Counted from the first letter of the stretch, positions 10,690 to 22,844 are shown. The stretch is DNA of 64,000 nt from Phocoena phocoena (GCF_963924675.1 NC_089226.1:39511124-39575123), one strand, 5' to 3'. Notes: generated by a model from the sequence alone, not told the origin. A program made the numbers and translations.

Positions 10690-11555
10690 AAAACACGGTC
10701 TTCTTCCGCATATATGTGCAGTTACGTATTATCATTTCAGGGCTTCACAGACTCCCTAATCCCTGATCTGAGAGTAAGAAGACCTGACTGTAGGCTCCCC
10801 TAATGAACTTCCTTCAGCTCTGGCCACACAGAGGTCCTGAAACCCTGGTTTGTCCATCCCAGACCCAAACCCCACTTTAGATCTTTATTCAAATCAAAGA
10901 CAATGAGAGCTAAGAACAAATAATGTCTTTATTACAAGCTCTCAGGGAGGCAAATTTAGGGCAAACACCTTAAGCAGACATGGCAACCAGTTCAAGTGGG
11001 TATTAAATGGAATGATTTCATCTACGTTCATACCATCTTAGCTCCACTTTAGATCTGATCTCTTCTGGCAGTTTTCATAGGTGGTTAGACTAGAAGCAGC
11101 CACGTCCTCTACATCAAGGATCATAAACTCAGCATCTGTGGGGACCGGGCACATAATGTCATTGGCTGAAATGCATGGAAAACTCCCAAGCGATAGGGTC
11201 TGTATGAACAGGGGAAGTGGAGACTACATACTAGGTTTAAAAAGAGCAGCTGATACCCTGCTCTGGCAAATGTTGGCTTATGAGAATTTCAGCTCATTAC
11301 TGAAATTTTTCAAGATAATTGAAAATGTCTTGATTTTTCAAGATAATCTGCAAACTTGGTTCTTATGCAGTCTAAATAAAATATGTAAACGGCTGGAATA
11401 TATGGTCTACAGGATACCAGCTTATGACTCCACAGTTGGGCCAGGTCAGAGGGAGGATTAAGTATGTTTATAGATGAATTTTGATGTATTGTTCATTGCG
11501 GCAGATTGTATTTTCTAAAAATTACCCAAGCAGTATTTCCAGTCCCACACATTTT
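10690..11555. other. Unassigned stretch with short direct repeat
   Basis: No gene is recognised. The 14-base TTTTTCAAGATAAT occurs at 11306-11319 and again at 11334-11347. A 126-codon frame at 11081-11461 shows no known domain. Confidence 0.35.
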
Positions 11556-11559
11556 CCAG

Positions 11560-12003
11560 AATTTTCCCATTTGTACTAAGTGAACCTGGGCTGTCCTTTG
11601 TAGCTGGCTCAACAGCAGCCATGATGCTGAGTGACATCCAAGACCAAAGCATCCAAAGTGGTATGGCATCCACCTGGTTCTCTCTCTCTCCCAGGATGCT
11701 CACCCTTGGAACCCAGCCCTCAGGCTGTGAGGAAGCCCAGACTAGCCCAGCAGAGGTCACATGGAGAGGCTCATTTCCAGACATGAACCAGCATCAACCA
11801 CCCAACACACAGGAGGACAAACCCTCAAATGACTTAAGTCCTGAGCCTTTGAGTCAACCAGCTGAGGCCATCACGGAGCAAGGATAAGCTGTTCCTGTTG
11901 TGCCTTGTCCAAATTCCTGACCCTCAGACTCTGTGAGCATGACAAATAGTTGCTTTATGACATTAAGTTGGAGTGAGTTTTTAGGCAGCCATAGTAACTG
12001 AGT
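11560..12003 (+). repeat. MLT1-type MaLR LTR
   Basis: Key segments fit MLT1: CTGGGCTGTCCTTTGTAGCT, then CTTGGAACCCAGCCCTCAGG, CTGTGAGGAAGCCCAGACTA and GAGGTCACATGGAGAGGCTC. The 3' part has decayed and the polyA region is no longer exact. Confidence 0.6.
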
Positions 12004-12082
12004 TTTCATTTATAAATATGGAAGTGCTTTAGCAAATCCACCTGCAGAATACACGTTTTAGAAACATCTGCTCTCTCTGGAG

Positions 12083-12492
12083 TCTATTTTTTTTTAAATT
12101 GAAGTATAGTTGCTTTACAATGTGTTAATTTCTGTTGTACAGCAAAGTGATTCAGTTGTACATATATATACATATATTCTTTTTTATATTCTTTTCCATT
12201 ATGGTTTATCACAGGATATTGAATATAGTTCCCTGTGCTGTACAGTAGGACCTTGTTGTTTATCCATCCTATATATACTAGTTTGCATCTGTTAATCCCA
12301 AACTCAAAATCCCTTTCTCCCCCAGGCCCCCATCCTTGACAACCACAAGTCTGTTCTCTATGTCTGTGAGTCTGTTTCTGTTTCGTAGATAGGTTCATTT
12401 GTGTTGTATTTTAGATTCCACATATAAGTGATATCACATGGTATTTGTCTTTCTCTTTCTGACTTACTTCACTTAGTATGATAATCACTAGA
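12083..12492 (-). mobile_element. L1 3' UTR, antisense
   Basis: The + strand starts with a T-run and AAATTGAAGTATAGTTGCTT, then CAGCAAAGTGATTCAGTTGT. It ends with TTCCACATATAAGTGATATC and ACTTCACTTAGTATGATAAT. This is the reverse of the L1 3' UTR seen in other copies here. It is 5'-truncated and has no ORF2. Confidence 0.88.
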
Positions 12493-12776
12493 GAGTCTTT
12501 TTTAATTATGACTTCCTTTGTCTGATGCCCCCACTGACGCTCCTTTGACCCTGAATTCTTAGCTTTTCCAAGACTGCAGCATCATTTTGATGGATGCTCT
12601 GGTTGATCCTCCCATGAGCACAGTTGGTCTTTGGCCAATTTCAGCTCTTCTCCACTTTCGCAGGAACCTCACTTGTCATCACTGAAGCAGACTCTCAGCT
12701 GTCTCTGGAAATATGTCTGTCCTGGGTGGTCAGGCTACGCTTGCATTCTTTAACCTTTTAACTCTCTAAAAAAAAC

Positions 12777-12994
12777 AGGGCTTCCCTGGCGGTGCAGTGG
12801 TTGAGAGTCCGCCTGCCTATGAAGGGGACACGGGTTCGTGCCCCGGTTCGGGAAGATCCCACATGCCGCGGAGCGGCTGGGCCCGTGAGCCATGGCCGCT
12901 GAGCCTGCGCGTCTGGAGCCTGTTCTCCGCAACGGGAGAGGCCACAACAGTGAGAGGCCAGTGTACCGCAAAAAAAATAAATAAATAAATAAAG
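12777..12994 (+). mobile_element. CHR-type tRNA-derived SINE
   Basis: It opens with GGGCTTCCCTGGCGGTGCAG and has the B box GGTTCGTGCCCC. The standard cetacean body follows, ending in AAAAAAAATAAATAAATAAA. I do not see a clear target duplication. Confidence 0.92.
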
Positions 12995-13194
12995 CAGTTT
13001 TCATTAAGTAGGCTAAAGTCTGAAACCCTGTGTACTGCTTTTTTGTGGGAGAGCCTTCCTCCACCTTGTCCATCAGGGTCACGGCTCAAGCAATACGTCT
13101 TCTGAGAGAATTGACCTAACCACATCTTTTCCCCCGAGACAAAATTCGAGGCCCTGTGCCTGTAACAAACATCTGGTGTTGTGCACATTGGTGT

Positions 13195-13410
13195 GGCAGA
13201 GTCAGGATGGTGAAGGGCTGGTACCTTGCGGCCAGACAGACCTGGGTGTGAGTCTTGCTTTGCCATTCAACTTGACGCTTTATGACTGCGGACAAGTTGG
13301 GTTCCTACATCTATAAAACAGGGAAAATAATGCCCATCTTTTAGTGCTGTTGAGAAGTAAAGATATGGAATGTTCCTCCCACTATGTCTTGCACATAGGT
13401 GGAGCCTGAC
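13195..13410 (+). repeat. MIR SINE relic
   Basis: Motifs in MIR order are GACCTGGGTGTGAGTCTTGC, TTTATGACTGCGGACAAGTT and CTACATCTATAAAACAGGGA. The 3' end carries TTGCACATAGGTGGAGCC. Confidence 0.7.
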
Positions 13411-13423
13411 AGAGAAAGTTATC

Positions 13424-13556
13424 ACTGGTACCACAATCACCACCATCATCACCTCTCCCAGTACCAGCACCACGACCATGAACAACACCACCTCCATCAC
13501 TTGCACCATCCCCATCACCAATACCACCCCCATCCCCACCTCTATATCACCACCAG
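13424..13556 (+). repeat. Degenerate CAC/CAT-rich repeat
   Basis: The stretch is made of imperfect CACCAT, CACCAC and ATCACC units. Two of its frames read as runs of His or Thr/Pro, which explains the His-rich and Thr-rich ORFs across it. There is no coding evidence. Confidence 0.8.
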
Positions 13557-13728
13557 ATGTGCTGTATTTGTTCATTTATTCGGTTCATCTACTATAGGAG
13601 GCACAACTCAAAGGCAGGGAAGGTAACTTTGTGCCTTTGTATCCACAGGGCCCCCTCGTCATGCTCTGAAGGTAATACACACAAGTGTTTCACGGAATAG
13701 GTCAATGAATGAACACACATGCTGATAT

Positions 13729-13935
13729 ATATATATATTTTTTGCGGTACGCGGGCCTCTCACTGCTGTGGCCTCTCCTGTTGCGGAGCACAGGCTCCGG
13801 ACGCGCAGGCTCAGCAGCCATGGCTCACGGGCCCAGCTGCTCCGCGGCATGTGGGATCTTCCCGGATCGGGGCACGAACCCGTGTCGCCTGCATCAGCAG
13901 GCAGACTCCCAACCACTGCGCCACCAGGGAAGCCC
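13729..13935 (-). mobile_element. CHR-type tRNA-derived SINE, antisense
   Basis: The + strand reads from a T-rich tail and GCGGTACGCGGGCCTCTCAC to CTGCGCCACCAGGGAAGCCC, the reverse of the CHR consensus. CATGCTGATAT (13718-13728) and CATGATGATAT (13936-13946) form a 10-of-11 target duplication. Confidence 0.92.
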
Positions 13936-14267
13936 CATGATGATATTTTTAAATCACCTTTATTGCTAGATAGTTCCATCCCCAGCATATGGGACCTAAC
14001 ACAATCTGAGTTCCTACAATGTGAAAGGTGCTGAGCAGCCACTTTCATTCTGAGATCACGTGTCATCTATAGCCCCACCTCCTACCCCAGCAACCTCTCT
14101 GTTAACTCCTCTTCTCACCATCTCACTTTTCTAGGCCCACCTCCAGCTAAGCAAAGTTACCATCCTCTGCTCAGTGGTGCCCTTTCCTTGTGGTCCTGAG
14201 TTCATCTGTATTCTTGACACCTCAGGAATGATTTGTGCTAACTTTAGATTGCATTCATATAAGCTAG

Positions 14268-14455
14268 GGGTTCCCAAAGTGTGGTTTTCTGGACCAGAAG
14301 CATCAGAATCACCTGGGGACTTGATGGCAATGAAGAGTCTTGAGCCCCACCTAAGACCTAGTGAGTCAGAAACTCTAGGAGTGGGTCCAGCAGCCTGTGT
14401 TTGCACAAGCCCTCCAGATGGTTCTGATGCTCGTTCAGGTTTGAGAACTACCGAT
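14268..14455 (+). repeat. MER5A-type hAT-Charlie fossil
   Basis: Sequence from TTCCCAAAGTGTGGTTTTCT through CAGAATCACCTGGGGACTTG and GTCAGAAACTCTAGGAGTGG to AGGTTTGAGAACTACCG matches the MER5A order. The ends are imperfect inverted repeats. It underlies part of the long minus-strand ORF at 14131-14760. Confidence 0.85.
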
Positions 14456-14912
14456 ACAGACCACACATAAGCATCTATTAGAGAGTTACACTGAAATGGA
14501 GAAATGACGAATGGAAAGTTTTCAACCTTAACCATGGCAGTGAGGTCGAGGCTATTTGGTGTTCCTAAAATAAAGCGTTGATGGGTAATGGGGAATTGGC
14601 AGGGGGTGTGGGCAGCTCGGGCAGCAGGGTGGAAAGGAAGGGCCTGGGAGGATAGGGATGGAGATGAGAGTAAAGCTTCCAAGGAGCCCTCAGCTTGGAA
14701 GTGGTCATTATTCTGGCTCATGTCAGTGAGGCTTGTAAAGTTCTTCTGACTGCACAACATCTGTGATTTTCAGATGAAACGTTACATGGAGTGGTACACA
14801 ACAGAAGAGACACAGCTGTTCCAGCCGAGGGGCTGGGCGCCTAGGACCTCTGGCTCCGTCCCTGTGTTAGCTCTGAGCTACTTGGAGAAACCACACACTC
14901 AGCTTCTTTGCA

Positions 14913-14952
14913 GCTGTGATTCTATAAAGCTGTGATTCTATAAAGCTGTGAA
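14913..14952 (+). repeat. 16-base tandem repeat, 2.5 copies
   Basis: GCTGTGATTCTATAAA is present twice without mismatch, followed by a partial third copy GCTGTGAA. Confidence 0.9.
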
Positions 14953-15067
14953 CAGAGCTCTTGGTCATGCCTTAGTCCGGAGCCAGGGGAAGCCACTAAA
15001 GTTTGTCAGTAACACGTGGGAGAGTGTTAACAGGAGCAGGCCAGTGCTGCCCAGCCCGGCCTGTGTG

Positions 15068-15082
15068 CCTGCAGGGGGCGCC
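15068..15082 (+). promoter_or_regulatory. CTCF-like core motif
   Basis: CCTGCAGGGGGCGCC matches the CTCF core (CCASYAGRKGGCRSY) at all but the third base. It is on the + strand in a locally GC-rich, transposon-poor stretch. Occupancy cannot be judged from sequence. Confidence 0.55.
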
Positions 15083-15347
15083 ATCGCACAGGGCACAGGT
15101 GGCCTGGTCCACTCAGAAGCCAGGCCAGGATCAGATACCAGGCTGACTCCACCTGACTGCAAGGCCCAGGCCAGCTGGGGGAAGTGGGAGGACAGAGACT
15201 GTGGGTCAGTCACCCCCAGAAGGCAGGAGCTGACAAGGACACAAGACTCCAGGACAACCATGGGTGCTGGGTCATCTCGGACGATTTCTCCAGGACAGCC
15301 TTCCATAGGGAGGGCATTTGGGGGAACACCTTGGCGTATATGGATAG

Positions 15348-15350
<3 letters not shown>

Positions 15351-15403
<53 letters not shown>
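15351..15403 (+). repeat. (CA)n microsatellite, about 26 units
   Basis: Uninterrupted CA repeat. The long Thr/His and Cys/Val frames across it are repeat translation. Confidence 0.98.
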
Positions 15404-15405
<2 letters not shown>

Positions 15406-15599
15406 TATAGAAAACTAGCCATGGTTCTTGATCCTCAGAGAGTTCAGTCACTCTCAACAAGGCATTTTGTTACAGTTATAAGATGCACCACAGTTACACA
15501 CCATGATGTTATTTACCCCTCCACCTTTGCTTTTTCCAGAAAGCTTTTCCCTCCCTAAAGATTCCTATCAGGTGTCGCCTCCTCCTGGAAGTCCTCCTG

Positions 15600-15770
15600 A
15601 TTGCCCCTTCCTGCCCTCGTTCCTGCTGTGTGTATTTCTGTGCTGTGTTAAACTGCTTGTAGACTTGTTGCCCTAGACTTCAAACCCTTGAGGACAGGAT
15701 CTGTGCATTCAGCTAATGCCGGCCCTGTGCTACTGCATAACAGATGCTCAAGAAATCCCTGTGGAACGAC
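15600..15770 (+). repeat. L2 LINE 3' end relic
   Basis: CTTGTTGCCCTAGACTTCAA, CTTGAGGACAGGATCTGTGC and a GATGCTCAAGAAATCCCTG end match the L2 tail with divergence. Confidence 0.5.
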
Positions 15771-15774
15771 TGAC

Positions 15775-16525
15775 TCCACAAGTCAGTGGAGGGGCATCTC
15801 ACCTGGGTGAGCCCAGCTGACAGTGGAAGTCAGCATGGTTGCTGGGCTCAGGGTGGCAGGACAGCTGGACATCACACCTGCTGGGGGTGAGGGGCAGCCT
15901 TCACACCCACAGGAAGCCTCTGGTTCCCCCCAACTCCTGCTCCGAGAGAGCAGCTGGTGAGACAGGAAAGGCACAGATCCCAGAGTCCAGGAAGGTGCAG
16001 CATCCAGTTGGTGGTAAACCTTACTGCTAACACAAGCAGAAACGGAACTGAAGTCGGTCTCACTTGCCCCCAGACTCAGAATAGCAAATCCCTTTGGCTA
16101 CAAATTTGTCACTGCCTCTGGAGTTTTCTGCCCAGTTGCTTTTTCTTGTGGCTAATTTGAAGCTCCTTCTCACTGCCAGAGCTCTTTAGAAGGAAGGGAG
16201 GTGAAAATCAGATGCCATCAATTAATCTGACCAGGTGGGCTCTTTGCCTTTTTTTCTCAATATCCTGTGAGAGACAGTTTCCTTCCATAGGATGGATGCT
16301 TGTTTGATCTGAGACGAAACACTTTCTCTTTTGTCTAGATATATATTAAGCGGGCTTTGCTCTGCATTTAAAAATGAATAAATGTCTACAATTGGGTTTT
16401 ATTTTTAAAGCTGACATTTTTAACATTAACTAAAATGTTCTCAATAAAGTCCAAGTCATTATAAAGTTTGGATGATAGAAGACAAGTCTCTTCACCCAGG
16501 CAGGGCCAGGGGAGTCAAGGACTAT
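15775..16525. other. Unassigned stretch
   Basis: No gene, RNA or repeat recognised. Confidence 0.35.
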
Positions 16526-16790
16526 TATGGACTGACTGTTTATATCCTGCAAAATTGAATTGAATTGAATTTCTCTGTCTTCCCAAGTGCACACACCAAG
16601 GAAAGGCCATGTGAGGACACGGTGAGAAGCCTTGTACAAGCTAGGAGGGGCGTCCTCACCAGGAACTAAATCAGCCAGCACCTTGTTCTTGGTTTTCCCA
16701 GCCTCCAGCACTCTGAGGAAATACATTTTTGTTTAAGCCACCAGACTACTGTAACTTGTTATGGCAGCCCGAGCTGACTGAGAAAAGGAC
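16526..16790 (+). repeat. MaLR-type LTR, internally deleted
   Basis: The start ATTATGGACTGACTGTTTAT leads to GGCCATGTGAGGACACGGTG. The end has CAGCCAGCACCTTGTTCTTG and TTGTTATGGCAGCCCGAGCT. It lacks the usual middle segment, and GAATT is repeated at 16555-16570. Confidence 0.6.
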
Positions 16791-16794
16791 AAAG

Positions 16795-17875
16795 GTGGGA
16801 GAGAAACAAACAGGGCTGGAGCCATGTCCCAGCTCTGAAGCTGCCTTCCCCCAGGGCCTGTGTGGGACCAGGTCCTCTTAGCAGCTATATGGGCTGGTCG
16901 CTATGGCAACAATGCTGTAGCTGGGGTGATGCCTGGGTGCAGACTCACCCATCCCTACCACAGGACCGCCTGCTAACCAGGATGGTCGTGTGCTAGGCAG
17001 ACTGTGCATTCAAGCCTACACCCAATCTCAGGTGTCCCCACTGCCCACCCCTCACCATCAATCCACTCCAGACCGTCACAGGACAACGACCCAGAGCCGG
17101 GCTCTCTCAGGCCTTTCGAGTCAAGCGGCAAAGAGCTTGTGTGTTTGGGAGAAGTAGGAGACTGAAGGGGTTGCACAGAAAATCCGCAACTTTCAACTCC
17201 TGCCTTTCCTCCCCACAATGGAGCTGGCCAGTGGGTGTAGGGAGGCTGATGACCTTGAATATGGGTTTGGCATGTTGCTGGATGCCAACAGCTGTTCCAG
17301 GGAAAAGACAGCATCCCTCTCTGTCACCACAGGGCCCAGCCCGGCTCCTCAACCCTGCCACCCGGCCAGATCCCCACATCAAGGTAGGGTTGAAGGTGGG
17401 CCAAGAAAGGTTGTTACCATATTTACTTTAAAGAGAAAAGGAGTATGTAAGCCCAGTTTTAAAAAAGAAAAAGTTTCTTATCCAGAGTAGACATTGAGTT
17501 CAAGCAAAAATTGTCAGAGAGAGCCCCTTGTCCCAGATGCTCCTTGCAAAACAAGTAGCAGCCCCTCATTTTTACCCCATCTCCCGGGGCTGGCCTGACT
17601 CATCCTAAGCTCCCCAGGAAGTCAAGTGTCCTGGGGTCAGGGAAGCAGATGGTGATCTAGACTTGAGGTACAGGGAAGGAATTTCTTGTTTTCTTGTCCC
17701 AAGGGTCTTCCTCTTCCCCTCTGAGACTTGAGCCAGAGGAAATAAGGCCAAATAGCTGCAAGAAAGATGATTTTCAGTAGAGAAAAGGGGATTTCAGACA
17801 AAAATGTCTTCCTTCTAGAGCTCAGGTCCCCTGGTTTGGAGAAACTTTCGTTTTCATTTTAGGAAGCCCTGTGGT
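16795..17875. other. Unassigned stretch
   Basis: No gene or repeat is recognised in about 1.1 kb. Overlapping short frames occur on both strands around 17000-17490 without splice support. Confidence 0.35.
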
Positions 17876-17879
17876 CTAT

Positions 17880-18090
17880 TTGAAGGACCGCTAGACCAGA
17901 ACTCAGGAAAGTGGGTTATAGTTCTGGCACTATGCCCACCAGCTGCGTGACCTTAATTTAGACAAAGTCATTTCAACCCCAACTCAGTCTCCCCATCTGT
18001 GAAATGGAGAAACATGCCCTGTTCTGCCTGTTGCACACAGCAGTCAGGATATGATGAAACGAGAGAAAAAAATGTGCACAGACATTCTTT
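17880..18090 (+). repeat. MIR SINE relic
   Basis: GACCAGAACTCAGGAAAGTG, CCAGCTGCGTGACCTTAATT and CAGTCTCCCCATCTGTGAAA follow the MIR order. Confidence 0.75.
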
Positions 18091-18564
18091 GTGGATGTGA
18101 GTTATGAAAAAAACAGACTTTTCAAGCACTTCGAATCCCTCAAAGAAAACATGTTGTGAAAAACAGACAACAGTAAGTGTGGTAGCAGGAAGCGAAGGCC
18201 ACTCCCCAACCAGGCAGCATTCAGATTGCCCAGAATGCAATCTGGCCTCGCCATTCAGCTCATGCTGGTTCCCGGTTCTGGAGTCACAATGCTGGCTTGC
18301 AGCTCCACAGGGAACATACATCAGTCTCTTCACAGGAACTAATTTATTAGGACAGGTCAAGCTGACAGCCATGCATTCTATGAACAGAATTGGTCAAGCT
18401 GAATTTGGGGCAGAATTGAATTGACAGGTCGAGTGTCTGCCAAGAAGCCTCATGTGACAAACTTGGGGTATAGAAAAGCCAGGAACCTGGTAGCTGAAGC
18501 CACAGAATTAAAGGTGGTCATTCTAAGTATACAACGTGGAAGAGACCAGTGGCCACTATTGGCC

Positions 18565-18790
18565 TAATAACAATAGCTATTGTTATTTTTTTGGTATTTG
18601 CTATACAAAGTTCTTTACAAATATTACCTCTTTTAATTCTCTGAAACTCATAAAATAGCTACTGCCATTTTACCTATGAGAAAACCAGAGCTCAGAGAGG
18701 TTAGGTAACTTGTCTAGAGTCACACAGGTTGAGAGAGCTGGAATTCAAATCAAGGTATATGTGATACCTAAGACTGAGCTCTTAACCACG
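18565..18790 (-). repeat. MIR SINE relic, antisense
   Basis: The + strand carries the reverse MIR segments AGCTCAGAGAGGTTAGGTAA, CTTGTCTAGAGTCACACAGG and GGAATTCAAATCAAGG, ending in GCTCTTAACCAC. It is one of the better preserved copies in the window. Confidence 0.85.
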
Positions 18791-18794
18791 TGCC

Positions 18795-20795
18795 AGTCAC
18801 CCCACCCTGTGGTGGACTTCAGATTCAGTTGCAAGGCTGGTTGATACACGGGCTTCCGGGCCCCATTCCCAGAGCGTCTGACTCGGGAAGTCCAGGGAGA
18901 GCCTGGGAATGTATATTTCTCACAGGTCGCAAGGTACTGCTGCCGGTCCCCGGGAGCAGCCATGGAGAACCGTGCGCTTTGCCAGCTGCCTCTTATACAG
19001 CTGGGAGCCCTGCAGTGTGGTTGGGGCCAGGCGGCTGAAGGAAACCCACCCGGTGTGTGCACGGGTTGCTGCCAGGTCCTACCTGTCTTCAACACCCTTC
19101 CCAGAGGGAGTTTCCGCATTCAGGAGCCTCACCTAAGCCAGACACACCAAACACAGGGCCTCTCATCTTTCTAGACAATTGTTTGCCAGCCTTCTCTCAG
19201 TTTCTTGGTTTCATGATCCATTCAAAACAGTCATCAACCTTAGAAGTGCCAGCATCTGGAAGGATCTCTTACAGAATCTCAGAATTGGAAGGGACCTCAG
19301 GGTCCTCCAGCTGAATCCTCTCTGGGGTGTGAAAAGATCCTGCATAAAGGATGTCAGTGATCCCTAAGGCAGCGTGTCCGGCTGTGGTAGAGGACAGGTC
19401 TATGAGCCTGGCTGAAGCATTCTTTTTCACAGGCTCCTTCCTGTCCTGTCAACTTGCGGGCTGCCCTCCGGCTGTTCACATGAAGCTCGTCTACCCCTCC
19501 ACACACAAATGCTTGAATTCCTGTCTCAGTCTCCTATAGTGGGTTAAATGTTGACCTCCCCACTCCAAAACATACATCTGAGCTCTAACCCATGCATAAA
19601 GGTCATAGGTACAGGACGATAGTCAAAACCAAGCCTGCATAAAAAATGGCAGAGTACTCCACAGACAAGCTTTTCCTGTTTTGCAGTTTTCTGAAATACA
19701 AGCTGATGTCAAGTACTGTAACATAATTTTTCCATGAAAAGGACAAGAAACACCTTCAATCTTTATATGGTCTTCAGAAACACACACACACACACACACA
19801 CACACTCTCACGGAGGACTTCACCACTGATCCTGCGTCTGCCTCGTCACTCCCGTCCCGCCATCACCAGAGAAGCCCCGTGTCACTGTGGACAGGCCATC
19901 CAACCCCCAGCTCACACCTCTGTCTCATCGCTGTTCATCTCCACCTGACCTTAGCCCTTCCTATGGCCACACCTAGACCTTGTCATTACCTGGAACTCTT
20001 CTACAAAAGAAACATGACAGCTCCTAACTGCTAAATACCACACAAAGAGCTCTCATCTCAACCTCCGTTCTTCCTGAACTTGCCCTTTCTTGCATGCATC
20101 TTATCTGTTCTTGGACCTTATCAAAATCTCCCTGTCCTCTATTCCTCCATTCTCCTCACTTCCCATCTATCAGCCTGTCTTCACATCCGCCGCTCTGTAG
20201 TGTTGATCCCATGGACCATCACTAAATTTCTTGTCACACCTCCAACTACTTTATCCCATTGACATTACTTTTTCACTCACCTGGCAAAACCACAACTGTG
20301 GATGATTTTAGCCCATCTGACTTCTCCCTTCTTATTCTCACACTTCAAAACATGGCAAGAAACGGTCATACTCATTTGCAGACTGAAGTCTTTGCAAATG
20401 AACTCAAAGTCTCCAAATTCAGAAGGGCCTCCAGGCTATCCGGCAAGCCTTTTGCAGGTCCCTCGCCAGCATCCCAGTCCGAAGCCACCGCTATCACACA
20501 CACAACTTTGGTGCAAATGACAAGGTCATCCCTTAATTCTGGGCTGGGCAGAACTTAGGGCTCGGTGCAGGGCTGGGAGCGCGTGGAGGAATATCTTTGC
20601 GAAATTCAGAACTACACACCTGCAGTTGCTCTGCCTTACTTGTTCCCTCCAACAGCTGCTCTAGAACTTTCCTCTGGCCATGATTTCCACTGGAAAACTT
20701 TGCCTTAACTTGGTAAAGTAAGGATAATCAAGGGGGATCTCCACAATTTTTCTGGCCCTCATCCTTCTCAAAAGATGTGTTTCTCCTGGTCGTTA
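18795..20795. other. Unassigned stretch, L2-like near 20 kb
   Basis: No gene is recognised. Positions 19850-20560 are C/T-rich and may be very old L2 sequence. A fragment near 19534-19600 resembles the start of a MaLR LTR. A (CA)n run is listed separately. Confidence 0.3.
19781..19805 (+). repeat. (CA)n microsatellite
   Basis: About 12 CA units without interruption. Confidence 0.95.
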
Positions 20796-20799
20796 AGAC

Positions 20800-21420
20800 A
20801 ATTCCTTCCCCTTGTGTTTGATTCCATCCCCTCTTTTCTTCTCCTTTAATCACCCTTCTCTCCCTTTCAATTTCTATCCCCTTCTTTTCACCAGGATTTA
20901 AATATGTTCAAGCCTCTCTCATTAAAAAAAGCAAACCCTCTGCCAGTCATATTCAACCTAGCCACCGCTCTCTTGCTCTTTTTTCCTTCAGCCAATACAA
21001 TATAATTAGTAGTATAAATCTCTTCAGACAAGAATAGTACAGGGTTCACCTGTGTACTGTATTTACCCAGATTCAAGATTTTGCCATATTTCCAGCCAGG
21101 TTTCTTGAAAGAGTGATCGATATTTACATCCCACCCCATCTATAACCCCCGAGGTCTGGGTGTCTCTCCCTCACCACACCAGTGAAATTGCTCTCTTAAG
21201 TATTTCCATTGACCTGATGGTCAAATCTAGCAAACACTTTTCAGTTTGTGGCTTCCTGTTGAGCACTCTGCCCTTTGTTTTTTCTCCTTCTTTTCTTGCA
21301 TGTCCTGTTTTCTCCTGGTTTCACTGCTACTACTCAGTTTCCTCTGTGGCTCCTCTCATCTCTTAAACATCCCATTGGATATTGTCCCTTAAATATCCCA
21401 TTGGAGTCTATCTTTTTTAT
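20800..21420 (+). repeat. L2 LINE relic
   Basis: The segment TTTTCTCCTGGTTTCACTGC with CAGTTTCCTCTGTGGCTCCT and the upstream GGTGTCTCTCCCTCACCACA region read like the L2 ORF2/3' UTR junction. No frame is intact. Confidence 0.45.
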
Positions 21421-21473
21421 GTTATTTTATGGGGGGGGGGTCCTGATTTTATCTTTTTTCAACAAAGATGACC

Positions 21474-21722
21474 TTTTTTTTTTTTTTTTTAGTATAGTTG
21501 ATTTACAATGTTGTGTTAGTTTCAGGTGTACAGCAAAGTGATTCAGTTATATATATATTCTTTTTCAGATTCTTTTCCCTTATCGGTTATTATAAGATAT
21601 TGAGTATAATTCTCTGTGCTATACAGTACGTCCTTGTTGGTTATCTATTTTGTATACAGTAGTGGTTATATGTTAATCCCAAACTCCTAATTTATTCCTT
21701 CCCCCCATCTTTTTTTGTTTCT
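21474..21722 (-). mobile_element. L1 3' UTR, antisense
   Basis: An 18-base T run leads into AGTATAGTTGATTTACAATG, GTGTACAGCAAAGTGATTCA and CTGTGCTATACAGTACGTCC. This is the reverse of the L1 3' end, truncated after about 250 bases. A second T run lies at 21739-21756. Confidence 0.85.
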
Positions 21723-22039
21723 AAAACACATGGATGAATTTTTTTTTTTTTTTTTTAGATTTCGATAGCTGTAGCTTTATTTGGGCATGCAACTAATATT
21801 TTGGAAAATTTAAATTAAAAATGTCATAGAATTTTGGAGTTGTAAGTTACTTTAGAGATAGCAAAATGAAACCATTCTCTTTTACTCTTACATAAAGAAA
21901 TTGGAATCCATACAGATGGAGAGCTTGTCCAGGGTCCTACGTGTAATAATGGTGCCATTGGATCCTATCTTTAGCTTCCTTTTTCTCACTCTTCACTTGA
22001 GCCTTTCCTGACACACACCCCAAAATTGTTTAAAACACC

Positions 22040-22235
22040 TCTTTCCCATGTTTCTAGAGCCCCTATTCCACTGAATTGTACTTGCCTGACTAATTATTGG
22101 CATTCCTTAATAAACTATGAATTCCTTAAGGTCAGGGACCTTATTTTTATTGATGTATTACCCAGAACCCAGCTTAGTTTCAAGTTCAAAGTAGGGACTA
22201 ACAAATATGTGTTGAATGAATGTTCTCCAGCCCTT
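22040..22235 (+). repeat. L2 LINE 3' end
   Basis: AACTATGAATTCCTTAAGGT, CAGGGACCTTATTTTTATTG and a GTGTTGAATGAATG end are diagnostic of the L2 tail. Confidence 0.65.
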
Positions 22236-22844
22236 GAATGGCAATGCTAGGAGAACAGACCCATTACCGCACCCAAATCACTTCTCCACGGCTTGTTTAT
22301 TGGCGCCCCCAGCTTGGCTATGAGGAGGGGCAAACAGAAATAACCCTTTATTGTCCCTGCTAATTGGGGCATGAATAGCGAAAATTCCATAGAGTTCCCA
22401 AAGCCTCATTTAAGCCCAGAATTGCAAAGCCTCCGAAAATAGTAAAAGCCGTTCATGCCAGAAGTACAGATTTGTGATCCAGACACTTCCCCTGTCCCCA
22501 TTCGCTGAGTCACAGAAGCCAAGGAGCCACACTAAGCCCTGCAGGCAGGCAGGAAGATGAAGCAGTAAGGGCAGAGATTTCCCACAAATCCCCAGGAACT
22601 GAATGGTATCGTTATTCCATGGTATGAATTTTGAGACCAGGAGAACTCCCTCTGAGCCCAATGGACCTGGTCTCGGGTCACCTGGTCTCTGTAGGGTCAG
22701 GCGGTATGGATTCCCGTTCCACTGACCTGTTAAATTGCTATTTTTTTTCTGTGGACCTCTGCTGTCTCCAGCTGATGTTAGGGATCCCCGATGGTCCTGG
22801 GGGACATAAAACTGGAGACCAAATGGGAAGTTACTGATTCAGAG

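Noticed and set aside
13370..13626. His-rich and Thr-rich peptides
   Set aside because: They are translations of a CAC/CAT-rich degenerate repeat.
14131..14760. 209-codon minus-strand frame
   Set aside because: A large part lies over the MER5A fossil at 14268-14455 and the rest has no recognisable domain or exon signals.
14948..15558. Frames with long Thr-His or Cys-Val runs
   Set aside because: They read through the (CA)n microsatellite at 15351-15403.
22300..22316. Third CTCF-like site on the minus strand
   Set aside because: The reverse of TGGCGCCCCCAGCTTGG has two mismatches at informative positions.
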